This document shows positions 53,038-62,229 of a stretch of 64,000 nucleotides of DNA, in pieces. Both the position numbers and the translations under genes were made by a program. Every line of letters begins with the position of its first letter. Within the stretch, counting starts at the first letter, position 1. The stretch comes from Azophilus sp965215035 (lineage in GTDB: Bacteria > Pseudomonadota > Gammaproteobacteria > Pseudomonadales > Azotimanducaceae): assembly GCA_965215035.1 (NCBI GenBank), contig OZ244040.1, positions 2,356,001 to 2,420,000 of the forward strand, given 5' to 3'. The notes below the pieces were generated by a model. The model was not told the DNA's origin. It was given only the letters and a program-made list of their open reading frames with translations, and did not search any database.

Positions 53038-54903
53038 ATGCCGATGGATCCGGCTATCGAAGCACTGGTAGGCAAGTACGACTTCGACCCCGCCGAACTG
53101 GTGGCGATTTACTCCCGGGAGCGCGACAAGAGGCTGCGCCCCGACCGGAACGAGCAGTACCTGGAAGTCGCCGGCGCCTTCTCGAAGTTCTTGGATGATC
53201 CTTGCGCCGAGCCCGCCATCGAACGGGCGCCGCTATTCGACACGGTTGAGGTGCTCGTGATCGGCGGCGGCCTGGGGGGTGTGCTCGGTGCGGTGCGTTT
53301 GCGCGAGCAGGGGTTCGAGGATATTCGCATCGTCGAGAAGGCTGGCGACTTCGGTGGCTGTTGGTACTGGAACCGGTATCCCGGCATACGCTGCGATACG
53401 GAGGCCTATGTCTATATGCCGCTGCTCGAAAAAATGGGGTATGTGCCGACCGAGAAGTACGCCAGTGGGTCGGAGATCGGCGCGTACATCGTGCGCATTG
53501 CCCGGCGCTACCGGCTGTATGACAACGTCTGTTTCCAGACACGAGTCATCGGCATGCGTTGGGACGACGGGAACGGACTCTGGCTGGTGACCACCGACCG
53601 GGGCGACAACATGCGCGCCCGCTTTGTTCTTATGGCCAACGGCCCCCTGGATCGGGCGAAATTGCCCGGCATTCCCGGCATCGACCGATTCAAGGGCCGT
53701 ATGTTCCATACGTCCCGCTGGGATTATGAATACACTGGTGGCGACCTCGACGGCAATCTCACGGGCCTGGCGAACAAGAAGGTCGGTGTCCTCGGCACCG
53801 GCGCCTCCGCCGTGCAATGCGTGCCGCTGATCGCGGAAGCCGCCCAACATCTTCACGTCTTCCAGCGCACGCCCGCCGCCGTGGAACCCCGAAACAACCG
53901 CCCGACGGATGCGCAATGGCGGGCCGCGCTCCGTCCCGGCTGGCAGGCAGCGCGCCGGGACAACTTCAATCACTGGGTGACGGGCGACCCCGTCGGCGAG
54001 GACCTGGTGAACGACGGCTGGACAGCGATCGGGCGCCTGCTCGACCCCACGGCCACCTGGGCCGTCCCGCTCGTCGGCCGGCCGCTGACGCCCGAAGAAG
54101 GCAAGTACATCAGCGATATCCTCGACGACAAGCAGATGAACGCGCTAAGGGACTGGATCGATGACGTGGTGGAAGACCCCGAAACGGCGGCGAAGCTGAA
54201 GCCCTGGCACCGGCGCTGGTGCAAGCGGCCCCTGTTTCACGACGACTACTATGCTACTTTCAATCGGCCCAATGTCACGCTAGTGGACACGGACGGGCGT
54301 GGCGTCGACCGGGTCACGGAAACGGGCGTCGTTGCGGGCGGCGTGGAATACGCGCTGGACTGTCTCATCTTCGCAAGCGGGTTCGAGGTGGGAACCGCCT
54401 ACCGGCGCCGGGCGGGATACGACCCGGTTGGACGCGGCGGGCGTAGCTTGAGCGAGCATTGGGCCAACGGCATGTGCACCTTCAAGGGGCTGCACATCCG
54501 CGATTTCCCCAATTGCTTCTATATCGGTTTCGGTCAGAACGCCAACGCCACCAATTTCTGTTTCATTCTCGACGAGCAGTCACAGCATGTCGCCTATGTG
54601 TTGGCCGAGATGCGACGCCGCGGTGCGCGCCTGGTCGAGCCGACTGCCGAGGCGGTGCATGCCTATGTCGAGGAAATCAGCCCCCTGGCCATCAGCCAAC
54701 TGGAGTTCTGGGTTGACTGCACCCCAGGCTATTTCAACGGCGAGGGAGACCACGACGACCCCAACGGTTTTTTCGCCAACCTGCATCCGTCGGGCACAGT
54801 GGTGTTCTATGACCAACTGCGGGCCTGGCGAGCGGAAGGGAACCTGCGCGGTCTGGAACTCGATGGCGGAGAGGTGCCTGACCCGCGCCCGCGGCCTGAT
54901 TGA
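53038..54903 (+). CDS. Baeyer-Villiger monooxygenase (FAD/NADPH)
   Basis: 621 aa. The N-terminal FAD Rossmann motif VIGGGLGG lies at 74-81, then CWYWNRYPGIRCDTEAYVY. The type I BVMO fingerprint FKGRMFHTSRWDY lies at about 218-230, and the NADPH Rossmann motif VGVLGTGASAVQ near 250. Length and motifs match cyclohexanone/steroid monooxygenases with an N-terminal extension of about 70 residues. It inserts oxygen next to a ketone to give an ester or lactone. Surrounded by SDR, Rieske and SnoaL genes, it probably opens a ring of a cyclic ketone made by the SDR enzymes. Confidence 0.92.
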   Translation: MPMDPAIEALVGKYDFDPAELVAIYSRERDKRLRPDRNEQYLEVAGAFSKFLDDPCAEPAIERAPLFDTVEVLVIGGGLGGVLGAVRLREQGFEDIRIVEKAGDFGGCWYWNRYPGIRCDTEAYVYMPLLEKMGYVPTEKYASGSEIGAYIVRIARRYRLYDNVCFQTRVIGMRWDDGNGLWLVTTDRGDNMRARFVLMANGPLDRAKLPGIPGIDRFKGRMFHTSRWDYEYTGGDLDGNLTGLANKKVGVLGTGASAVQCVPLIAEAAQHLHVFQRTPAAVEPRNNRPTDAQWRAALRPGWQAARRDNFNHWVTGDPVGEDLVNDGWTAIGRLLDPTATWAVPLVGRPLTPEEGKYISDILDDKQMNALRDWIDDVVEDPETAAKLKPWHRRWCKRPLFHDDYYATFNRPNVTLVDTDGRGVDRVTETGVVAGGVEYALDCLIFASGFEVGTAYRRRAGYDPVGRGGRSLSEHWANGMCTFKGLHIRDFPNCFYIGFGQNANATNFCFILDEQSQHVAYVLAEMRRRGARLVEPTAEAVHAYVEEISPLAISQLEFWVDCTPGYFNGEGDHDDPNGFFANLHPSGTVVFYDQLRAWRAEGNLRGLELDGGEVPDPRPRPD

Positions 54904-54931
54904 AAATATTTACTGTTCGGGGGATAGCGGG

Positions 54932-55351
54932 ATGACCGGAATCATGACCAATGCCGACGTGACGCGCCGGGTAATCGAATTGGTGTCGGCCTACCGGTTC
55001 GACGAACTGGAACAGTACATACACGAAGACATCGTGATGGAGGCGCCCTATCAGGCCTTCCACGCCGGTCCCATGCGGCGGGGCCGGGCGAAGTTCATGG
55101 AGGGGATGGCTTTTGTTCCGAACGTATTCGAGCGGTTCAAGCTGAACATCCACGAACTCTACGACTGCCCGGAACAGGATGTCGTGGTTTTCGAACAGAC
55201 CAGCATGGGTGTATTCGCCGGTAACGGCGCGACCTATCAGAACCGCTACGTTATGGTCTTCGGTTTCCGGGATGGGCAGATCGTTCTGTGGCGCGAGTTC
55301 TACAATCCGGAAATCATGAACGCTGGCATGCTGTTCATGCTTGAGGGGTGA
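54932..55351 (+). CDS. SnoaL-like (NTF2 fold) protein
   Basis: 139 aa from ATG 54932 (ATG 54944 possible), 28 bases after the monooxygenase. NTF2-like sequence: TRRVIELVSAYRFDELEQYI, HEDIVMEAPYQAFHAGPMRR and the ending FGFRDGQIVLWREFYNPEIM, typical of the limonene-epoxide-hydrolase/SnoaL group. It may hydrolyse or rearrange a product of the monooxygenase. Its last 17 bases overlap the convergent acyl-CoA synthetase gene. A decayed relative lies at 48881. Confidence 0.85.
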   Translation: MTGIMTNADVTRRVIELVSAYRFDELEQYIHEDIVMEAPYQAFHAGPMRRGRAKFMEGMAFVPNVFERFKLNIHELYDCPEQDVVVFEQTSMGVFAGNGATYQNRYVMVFGFRDGQIVLWREFYNPEIMNAGMLFMLEG

Positions 55352-57092
55352 TCTGGCCCGAATCGAGTTCCTCTAGGAGCTGCTGCCGCAGCCTGTACTT
55401 TTCAACTTTCATGGTTTGTGTGACCGGCAAGGTCTTGACGATGCGCACATGCCGCGGGCACATGAATTTCGGAAGCCTGGTGCGAGCCCAGAGCATGATT
55501 TCCCGCTCGCTCAGGGAAGCAGCTCGTTGCGGGACGATGTAGGCACCGATGTCGTCCTCGGTGCCCTCGCTGGCCGGAACGGCAACCACGGCGCAGTGAC
55601 TGACGCCCGGATGGGCATTGAGCAGTGTTTCCACTTGGGTGGCGGCGAAGTTCTCGCCCCGCACGCGAATGAATCCCTGCTCGCGGTCCTTGAAACAGAA
55701 AGCGCCATTTTCGTCGCAGGCGACGATGTCCGAAGAGTGAAAGCAGCCGTCCCGCAGCGACTCCGCCGTCGCTTCCGGCTTGTTCAGGTACCCCTGAAAC
55801 AGGACCCCAGGCTGGGTAGGCCGCATGCTGAGCCTGCCCGGCATGCCTGTGGGCGCCGGCTCGCCCTCCCGATCCAGTACGGTCGGTTTATAGATGCCTG
55901 CCGGCTTGCCCATGAATCCATCTGGGGCCGGCTGCGAACCGTCGAGAATGGCGTGGTCGCCGGCCATCGCACGGACGATGTCCCGGATTTGCTGTTTATC
56001 GAAACCCTTCCACAGATGGGCCGGGGTACCCGGAACATCGCCGAATTCGTCGATCAGGCCGGTGGTCCCGAGCCCGAGTTCCGTGGAACCGTAGCCGATG
56101 GCGACGAAGTCGAAGCCGAAGCGTAGCGCCAGCGCCCGGTGGTTGGCGGGTAGCGGCTGCATATGCACGCGAATGATGGGGTTTTCCCGGTCGCCGGGAT
56201 GCTCCGGCTGTTGCATCAGCCAGTCGTTCATGACGTCGAGCAAGACCGTAATGCTGGCGCCACTCAAGCGAATCCGCCGCCAGAAATCCGTGGGGCTAAA
56301 GTGGTTCCAGACGGCCACCGAGGCGCCTGCCCAGGCGGCGCGCACTACGTTGGCGTAGGCACCGCCGATATGGTAGAGCGGCAGGTCGCAATACAGCACA
56401 TCGTCACGGTGGGTCATGGTTGCGAGCGCGATACCGAAGGCCCGCAACCACCCGTGCGGATGGATGACGCCCTTGGGGTTTCCCGTTGTGCCGGAGGTAT
56501 AGACGATACTGCACAGGTCGCCTGTTTCGGTCGCCGTGGGCGGCCTCGCTGCGCTGGCGGTCGTCAACTCTGAAAACAGCGTCCACCGGAACTTGGCGTG
56601 GGGCCGAACCTGTTCGGTTTCGCGGTCGAAGTCGGCCTCGTCCCTAGCCGGTGCATGAACGATCAACCGGGGCACGCCCACAGTCAGCTTGCCTTGGCCG
56701 TCGTTCAGCGCGGGAACGAGGCGGCGATCCACGATCAGCACACCGGCGGCGAGATCGTCGATGACGTAGGCGAGCAGGTCGCCCGTGAAGCGGTAATTGA
56801 TCGGGCAGTACAGAGCGCCTGCTTTCCAAGCCGCGAACATGCTAAGCGCACAGACCAGCGCGTTCGTCGACAGCACGGCCACCCGGTCTCCCCGGCCGAT
56901 CTCAAGGGCGGCGAGTGCATTGGCCACCCTGTTGGTGAGCAGATCGAATTTCCTGTAGGTGAACGAGCGTTCGTCTTCGCCGTAGTAGAAGAACAGCCGG
57001 TCGGGTTGCGATTTCACCCAGGTATCGAAGCGGTGCAGGACGGTGGGCTCGTCATTGAGCAGCCGTTCGCGAACGATGTTGCCGGCAAACAT
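55335..57092 (-). CDS. ANL superfamily acyl-CoA synthetase/ligase
   Basis: 585 aa from ATG 57092; the frame is open upstream but the domain starts here. AMP-binding motif IVYTSGTTGNPKGVIHPHG lies near residue 195. IGYGSTELGLGTTG is the A5-type motif, and DREQGFIRVRGENFAATQVE the A8 hinge. The catalytic Lys lies in TQTMKVEKYRLRQ. It joins CoA to a carboxylic acid by way of an acyl-AMP. The shape resembles crotonobetaine/carnitine and steroid side-chain ligases. It is transcribed against its neighbours. A CoA-activated acid from ring or side-chain breakdown is the likely product. Confidence 0.88.
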   Translation of the reverse strand: MFAGNIVRERLLNDEPTVLHRFDTWVKSQPDRLFFYYGEDERSFTYRKFDLLTNRVANALAALEIGRGDRVAVLSTNALVCALSMFAAWKAGALYCPINYRFTGDLLAYVIDDLAAGVLIVDRRLVPALNDGQGKLTVGVPRLIVHAPARDEADFDRETEQVRPHAKFRWTLFSELTTASAARPPTATETGDLCSIVYTSGTTGNPKGVIHPHGWLRAFGIALATMTHRDDVLYCDLPLYHIGGAYANVVRAAWAGASVAVWNHFSPTDFWRRIRLSGASITVLLDVMNDWLMQQPEHPGDRENPIIRVHMQPLPANHRALALRFGFDFVAIGYGSTELGLGTTGLIDEFGDVPGTPAHLWKGFDKQQIRDIVRAMAGDHAILDGSQPAPDGFMGKPAGIYKPTVLDREGEPAPTGMPGRLSMRPTQPGVLFQGYLNKPEATAESLRDGCFHSSDIVACDENGAFCFKDREQGFIRVRGENFAATQVETLLNAHPGVSHCAVVAVPASEGTEDDIGAYIVPQRAASLSEREIMLWARTRLPKFMCPRHVRIVKTLPVTQTMKVEKYRLRQQLLEELDSGQITPQA

Positions 57093-57293
57093 GGATCTCA
57101 AGCCGGGAAACCCATTGCAACGATGCGCTCGGGCGGCGTGCGATAGCAACCTGATGTGACTGGCCTTCCCGAATCGTACTCCTTGAGGGCCGCCCACAAG
57201 CAAAATACCGGGGTTGCCCCGGGAAAGCCAGTATGCGCCGCAATCGGCGTCCCGCCGGGTTAGAATCAACGGGAGATAGGGAAGGGACAAGCG

Positions 57294-58994
57294 ATGCAGA
57301 TGAACGCAACGGCCGACGCGCTGACTGCCAATGTGGAAATGCCCAGGGTGGTCGAGAATCCAGACTCGGTATCCTGGGCGGACGAGGCGGACCTCGTCGT
57401 CGTCGGTTTCGGCGGTGCCGGAGTTGTGGCGGCGCTCGAAGCGGTGCGATCGGGTGCCAACGTATTGGCCTTGGATCGCTTCACCGGCGGCGGCGCCACG
57501 GCGATGAGCGGCGGCGTCGTCTATGCCGGTGGAACCCGCCATCAGCGGGAAGCGGGTTTCGAGGATAGTGCGGAGGAGATGTTCAAGTACCTGTCGTTCG
57601 AGGGCGTTCCGGTTCGCGAGGAAACGCTGCGGCGCTTCTGCGCATCGAGCAACGACAATATCCAATGGCTGGAACAGTTCGGCGTCCGCTTCGGGTCGAC
57701 CTTCTACGGGGAGCGCATTGCCTATCCGCCGGATGGCTATTTCCTCTATTACTCTGGAATGGAGAAATTCCGGGGCGAGGCGGCCCGGGTTGCCCCAAGA
57801 GGCCACCGCACGGTGGGCAAGGGGCCCACCGGTCGACGGTACTTCGACCCGTTGAAGGACGCAGCGCTACGCAACGGGGTGCGTTTCATGCCCCATGCGC
57901 CGGTGCGCCGCCTGATCGTGGATGGGCGGGAGCGCGTGCTCGGCGTGGAAATCCAGGCCATACCCAAGCAGAGCCAGGCGGAGCACGAGGCGCTGTTCCG
58001 CCGCGTAAACCCGTACAAGATGGGCAATGGCGAGACGGCGGAACGCGCTATCGCCGCATGCCGGGAATTCGAGCGGCGCGTGGATGGCGACCGGCGGGCG
58101 ATTCGCGCCCGTCGCGGCGTGGTACTAGCGGCGGGGGGTTACAACTACAACCTCGAACTCTTCGGCCGCTACCGACCGATTATCCGGGATGTCTATCGTG
58201 AGATCGTGCGGGGCGGATCGATGGGCTGCGATGGCAGCGGCATCGAACTTGGCACCACGGTGGGCGGTGCGCTTAGCCACATGGATCGGCTGTTCGTCAC
58301 CAAGCCGGTATCACCGCCGGCGTCTTTCGTTTTTGGCGTTCTCGTCAACGCGGAAGGGAAACGCTATATCACGGAGGATGCCTACCTGGGCAATATCGGT
58401 TGCAATACGTCCGAACAGAGCCATATGGGGATGGCTTGGTTGATCCTCGACCGCCGCGTGTTCCGCGAGGGCCTGAAGGAACTGCTCTGGCCGCCAAAGA
58501 CCGCGCTGTCCTGGTGGGGCATGCCGGCGCTCATCAATATCTTTGCCGGCGGCACCAAACGCGCCCGCACAGTCGAGGCGCTGGCTGGGCGCTGTGGCGT
58601 GGGTCGCGAGGGGCTGCGCCGGACGATTGACGAATACAATCGATTCGCGGCACGGGGCGAGGACCCCGAGTTCGGCAAGTTACGGGCCCACCTTCAACCC
58701 CTGGACAATCCGCCCTATATTGCGCTCAACATGTCCATGCGCAACAAGTGGGCATTCTCCGGTGCCATGCCCTATGGCGGCCTGACCGTCGACGAAGACA
58801 CCGGCGGCGTGACGCGGGCGGACGGCACCGTAATCGGCGGCCTATACGCCGCGGGCCGCAGTGCCTTGGGTGTCTGCTCGGAAAGCAACTTCAGCGGGCT
58901 GTCGATTGCCGATACGGTGTTCTCGGGGCGCCGCGCCGCCCGTGCGGCGTTGCGGCTGAACGAACCGGCCGCCGTGCCGGGTGGCGATGCGTAG
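57294..58994 (+). CDS. FAD-dependent oxidoreductase, 3-ketosteroid dehydrogenase/fumarate reductase-like
   Basis: 566 aa. FAD motif LVVVGFGGAGVVAALEAV lies at 34-51, then TGGGATAMSGGVVYAGG. The C-terminal FAD block GGLTVDEDTGGVTRADGTVI and GLYAAGRSALGVCSESNFSG is typical of the FRD/KstD flavoprotein group. Enzymes of this type take up or release hydrogens at alpha-beta positions of ketones, as in delta-1-dehydrogenation of steroids. The Tyr residues needed for KstD activity cannot be placed by eye. It has a probable ribosome site GGGAAGGG and is divergent from the acyl-CoA synthetase. Confidence 0.85.
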   Translation: MQMNATADALTANVEMPRVVENPDSVSWADEADLVVVGFGGAGVVAALEAVRSGANVLALDRFTGGGATAMSGGVVYAGGTRHQREAGFEDSAEEMFKYLSFEGVPVREETLRRFCASSNDNIQWLEQFGVRFGSTFYGERIAYPPDGYFLYYSGMEKFRGEAARVAPRGHRTVGKGPTGRRYFDPLKDAALRNGVRFMPHAPVRRLIVDGRERVLGVEIQAIPKQSQAEHEALFRRVNPYKMGNGETAERAIAACREFERRVDGDRRAIRARRGVVLAAGGYNYNLELFGRYRPIIRDVYREIVRGGSMGCDGSGIELGTTVGGALSHMDRLFVTKPVSPPASFVFGVLVNAEGKRYITEDAYLGNIGCNTSEQSHMGMAWLILDRRVFREGLKELLWPPKTALSWWGMPALINIFAGGTKRARTVEALAGRCGVGREGLRRTIDEYNRFAARGEDPEFGKLRAHLQPLDNPPYIALNMSMRNKWAFSGAMPYGGLTVDEDTGGVTRADGTVIGGLYAAGRSALGVCSESNFSGLSIADTVFSGRRAARAALRLNEPAAVPGGDA

Positions 58995-59065
58995 CTCGCC
59001 GGCTGGCCGGCCGGGCCAGGGCTGCCGAGCGGCGTTCGCATCGGCAGTCTCGCGGTGAAACCGGG

Positions 59066-59914
59066 CTAGGAACCGCCTTCCGCGCCGAGTACGCGGGCAA
59101 AGCCCTCCTGCATCCTGACCAGTGTGTGGTCCAGATTGCCGGCGGTTTCGCCACCATCCACGGGCAGATTGATACCGGTAATCTGGGCGGCCCGGTCGCT
59201 GGCCAGAAAGAGCGCGGCCTCGGCGATGTCCTCGGCGGTTCCCATGCGCCGCAACGGCATGCGGTCCAGCATGGTTTCCATCGCCACATCCTGCAGTTCC
59301 TCCAGCTTATCGGGTGGCGCGTCGTCCATGACGACGGTCATCTCCGTGCGCGTCGGGCCGGGCGATATGCAGTTGACCCGGATGCCGTAACGCCCTAAGT
59401 CGATTGCCAGCGACTTGGTCATACCGACAACTCCGGCCTTGGCCGCGCGATAGGGGATGATGCTGAATCCGCCATACAGGGCGGCAGAAGATGCCGTTGT
59501 CAGGATGCAGCCGCCGCCATGCCTGGCCATGTACGCACCGGCGTGGCGGGCACCGTGCAAAGGCCCGAGCAGGTCGACGTCGATTGTCCTGTGGAAGTCG
59601 GAGAAATCCTCCTCGAGAAACTCGGATTGCGGCTGACCCACGACGCCGGCGTTGCTGAACAGAATGTCTAGGCCGCCGAAGGTTGACACCGTGAAGTCCA
59701 CTAGGGCCGCCACCTCGTTCGAGCGGGAGACGTCGGTGTGCCGGTAGACGGCATCGGGTGCGAGTTCCGCCGCGAGCCGCTCTCCCGGCTCGTCGAGAAT
59801 GTCGGCGATCACCACCTTGGCGCCTTCGCGCACGAACAGACGCACGCTCGCGGCACCTAGGCCCCGCGAGCCGCCCGTAATGATCGCCACCTTGCCGTTC
59901 AGTTCTTCAGACAT
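59066..59914 (-). CDS. SDR family oxidoreductase
   Basis: 282 aa from ATG 59914, which follows AAGGAG on the minus strand; an upstream Met at 59962 is less likely. Motifs: TGGSRGLG near residue 13, an Asp in VVIADILDE indicating NAD(H), LFSNAGVV (in place of NNAG), TTASSAALYG, and YRAAKAG with Tyr and Lys. The sequence ends LPVDGGETAGN plus a 25-residue tail. It is likely a dehydrogenase for a hydroxy group of the cluster substrate. A second, distinct SDR lies at 49219. Confidence 0.9.
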   Translation of the reverse strand: MSEELNGKVAIITGGSRGLGAASVRLFVREGAKVVIADILDEPGERLAAELAPDAVYRHTDVSRSNEVAALVDFTVSTFGGLDILFSNAGVVGQPQSEFLEEDFSDFHRTIDVDLLGPLHGARHAGAYMARHGGGCILTTASSAALYGGFSIIPYRAAKAGVVGMTKSLAIDLGRYGIRVNCISPGPTRTEMTVVMDDAPPDKLEELQDVAMETMLDRMPLRRMGTAEDIAEAALFLASDRAAQITGINLPVDGGETAGNLDHTLVRMQEGFARVLGAEGGS

Positions 59915-60439
59915 TGCAGGCTCCTTGGTCGGTTGAGTTTCGTTTGGTCCCGTTGGCGCCATGGAAGTAGGTCCGCAGCCCCCTGATATCGAGCCGTAAA
60001 ATTGTGCCGGGGAGATCCTCGGCGGTTCGGGGTTTCAGGGAAGCTGACATGCGATGATCGGGTGGCTGGATTACCGTAGCGGGAACGCATGATACCCGAA
60101 GAGCGGTGTGGAACTGGCGCCTGTGGACATGACGCAAACGGCGTTTGCGGAGTTTGCGGAAAGGGTCGGCTGGACATGCGCGAGGTTGAATGAATTCAGA
60201 GGGAGTTATGTCGATCAGTTGACAGAGCACGACATGAAGTGGTTATGCGGCCCGCAAGACCCAACATGTAGTGGCTTGTCAACCAATCTACATAAGACTC
60301 AATTCAGAAGTTGACTTTTTGGCAATTCCATCGGATGCTGCTTTATCCACAGCCATCCTTTTAATAGACGGGAGTCCGTTGTGCTGTACAGAGTCGGTTT
60401 CGGCCTCGGGCGTCGATGAAGGCTAGCGGGGGAGTGCAC
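59915..60439. other. Intergenic region upstream of the oxygenase operon
   Basis: 525 bases between the divergent SDR and the 111-aa gene. Open frames are short and not convincing. The stretch 60290-60380 is noticeably AT-richer than its surroundings, a good place for divergent promoters, but no exact boxes stand out. Confidence 0.45.
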
Positions 60440-60775
60440 ATGTCTGCCACTCGATTGCCGGAACGGTTCGCGGAACTTGAGCCGTTCGTCGAAAAATGGG
60501 ATCTACCCGATATCAACAGTCGCTACGCCGCGAGGCTCTCGAGTTCCATGGACGACATGCAGGCATTCAACGATACCATGGTGGCTTGCGCCGAAGACAT
60601 CAAATCTTGGCTCGACGCTAGGCATTTCGACGATTATACGGATGGAGACCGATGTCTGGCGCGGCTCATGTTCGCCTACGCAATCATAGCGCAGTCCGTT
60701 GAAATCTATCGGCAGCCCGCCGTGCCGGATGCCGGAAACCGCATGTTCGATGTGGTTGTCGAACCGACCCTGTAG
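60440..60775 (+). CDS. Unknown 111-aa protein of the Rieske operon
   Basis: ATG 60440 follows GGGGGAG with seven bases between; ATG 60416 is an alternative. The protein is acidic and helical (RFAELEPFVEKWDLPDINSR, SSMDDMQAFNDTMVACAEDI). No family is recognised. It lies 69 bases before the first Rieske oxygenase gene, so it may be a small partner that replaces the missing beta subunit, but that is only suggested by position. Confidence 0.7.
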   Translation: MSATRLPERFAELEPFVEKWDLPDINSRYAARLSSSMDDMQAFNDTMVACAEDIKSWLDARHFDDYTDGDRCLARLMFAYAIIAQSVEIYRQPAVPDAGNRMFDVVVEPTL

Positions 60776-60844
60776 CTGGCTGCGAATGGCTGTTGGCCGG
60801 TGGGCGACAATTCTGCGGGCGCGGGTATCGGCGATTCATAAGTA

Positions 60845-62173
60845 ATGCAGTTACCTGAAAACTATTCGGCCGGCGTCGACCGATCCGTATTCTCGAAGCA
60901 ACCGAATGAGAAGTGGACCTACAAGTATCCGTACATCGACAAGTCCCCGGTCAGCTACGAGAGCATGACGTCCCCGGAGTTCTACGAACTGGAACGGGAA
61001 GCCGTTTTCCGCCGTAGCTGGCTGTATGCCGGCCGTGCCGAATGGGTTGCGCGGCCCGGCCAGTATTTCACCAAGGAATATGAAGTGCTCAGGAACTCGA
61101 TCATCGTCGTGCGCGGCCATGACGACCAGATCCGGGCCTTCTACAATGTCTGCCCCCACCGCGGCAACAAGCTTATCTGGAAAGACGAGCCGGGGGAACC
61201 TGTCGAAGGATTCTGCAACCGTTTCTACTGCAAGTACCACGGTCTCGGATACGGCACGGACGGGAAACTGGAGGTTCTTACGGATCGGGAATCCTGGTTC
61301 GGCGATCAGGGCAGGGAACTCGCGCTGGCGGAGATTCCAATCGACTCCTGGAACGGCTTCCTGTTCGTCAACATGACCCCGGGCGGGCCGGAACAGACGC
61401 TGCGGGAATTCCTTGGCCAATACTACTGGGAGGGCTTCGACTGGCCTTTCGAGAAATGTTCCGAGCGCTTTGTGGCGCGGGGTGTGACGAACTGCAACTG
61501 GAAGGGCCTCATGGACGCCTTCAACGAGATCTATCACGGCGTCTATGTGCACAGGGAAGCGTTTCCCTATCTGCAACAGATGGATATGGATTCGCTGCGG
61601 GCCATGCATGTCAAGACCATGGCCCTCATCGGCAAGCATGGCTTCTATGTGTCACCGCGAAATCCCCAGGGCCTGTTCGTCACAAACGTCGAACGGATAT
61701 CACAGTGTACGGGCACCGGCCCGCAATACCCGGCTGCCGAGGACCTCAGGCGGCTGCCGCCCGCGGCAAACCCGATCAATACCGACGATTGGGGCACGAG
61801 CAGCCACTTCTTCTTTCCCAACATCCAGATCCAGTTCTACTATCCCAACTGGTATCTCGTGTACCAATACTGGCCGTTGGCCTATAACCGGATGCGTTTC
61901 GAGATCGATTGTCACTATCAGCCATCGAGAAATTTCTCGGAACTGCTGTCTCACTATGGGCATGTGGCAACCTTCTGGGATGCCGCGCTGCAGGACATCA
62001 ATAACCTGGAGGCAACACAGAAGGGCTTGGAGATGGGCGTATTTCATAGTTGGCCGCTGACGGATCAGGAACTCATGATTCGCGGCTTTCATCGTCAGAT
62101 TTACGACCATGTGGCCCGGTACAGGGAGGAGCGTGGCGAGGCCGGTGCGGCAACACGACCCGAGCGGCGCTGA
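60845..62173 (+). CDS. Aromatic ring-hydroxylating dioxygenase alpha subunit, Rieske type (1)
   Basis: 442 aa. The Rieske [2Fe-2S] domain binds with CPHRGN near residue 102 and CKYHGLGYG near 128. The catalytic domain has the mononuclear iron motif NEIYHGVYVH near 227-236, with a later Asp expected. The N-terminus (VSYESMTSPEFYELEREAVF) is typical of the family. Such enzymes add one or two oxygen atoms to an aromatic or alicyclic ring using electrons from a ferredoxin. No beta subunit gene is present, so it probably forms an alpha trimer. A paralogue follows 56 bases later. Confidence 0.92.
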   Translation: MQLPENYSAGVDRSVFSKQPNEKWTYKYPYIDKSPVSYESMTSPEFYELEREAVFRRSWLYAGRAEWVARPGQYFTKEYEVLRNSIIVVRGHDDQIRAFYNVCPHRGNKLIWKDEPGEPVEGFCNRFYCKYHGLGYGTDGKLEVLTDRESWFGDQGRELALAEIPIDSWNGFLFVNMTPGGPEQTLREFLGQYYWEGFDWPFEKCSERFVARGVTNCNWKGLMDAFNEIYHGVYVHREAFPYLQQMDMDSLRAMHVKTMALIGKHGFYVSPRNPQGLFVTNVERISQCTGTGPQYPAAEDLRRLPPAANPINTDDWGTSSHFFFPNIQIQFYYPNWYLVYQYWPLAYNRMRFEIDCHYQPSRNFSELLSHYGHVATFWDAALQDINNLEATQKGLEMGVFHSWPLTDQELMIRGFHRQIYDHVARYREERGEAGAATRPERR

Positions 62174-62229
62174 TTGGAACGGCAGGTCCGTACCGAGCCA
62201 ACGACGCAATCGGAGGTAGTTTCTGAAGC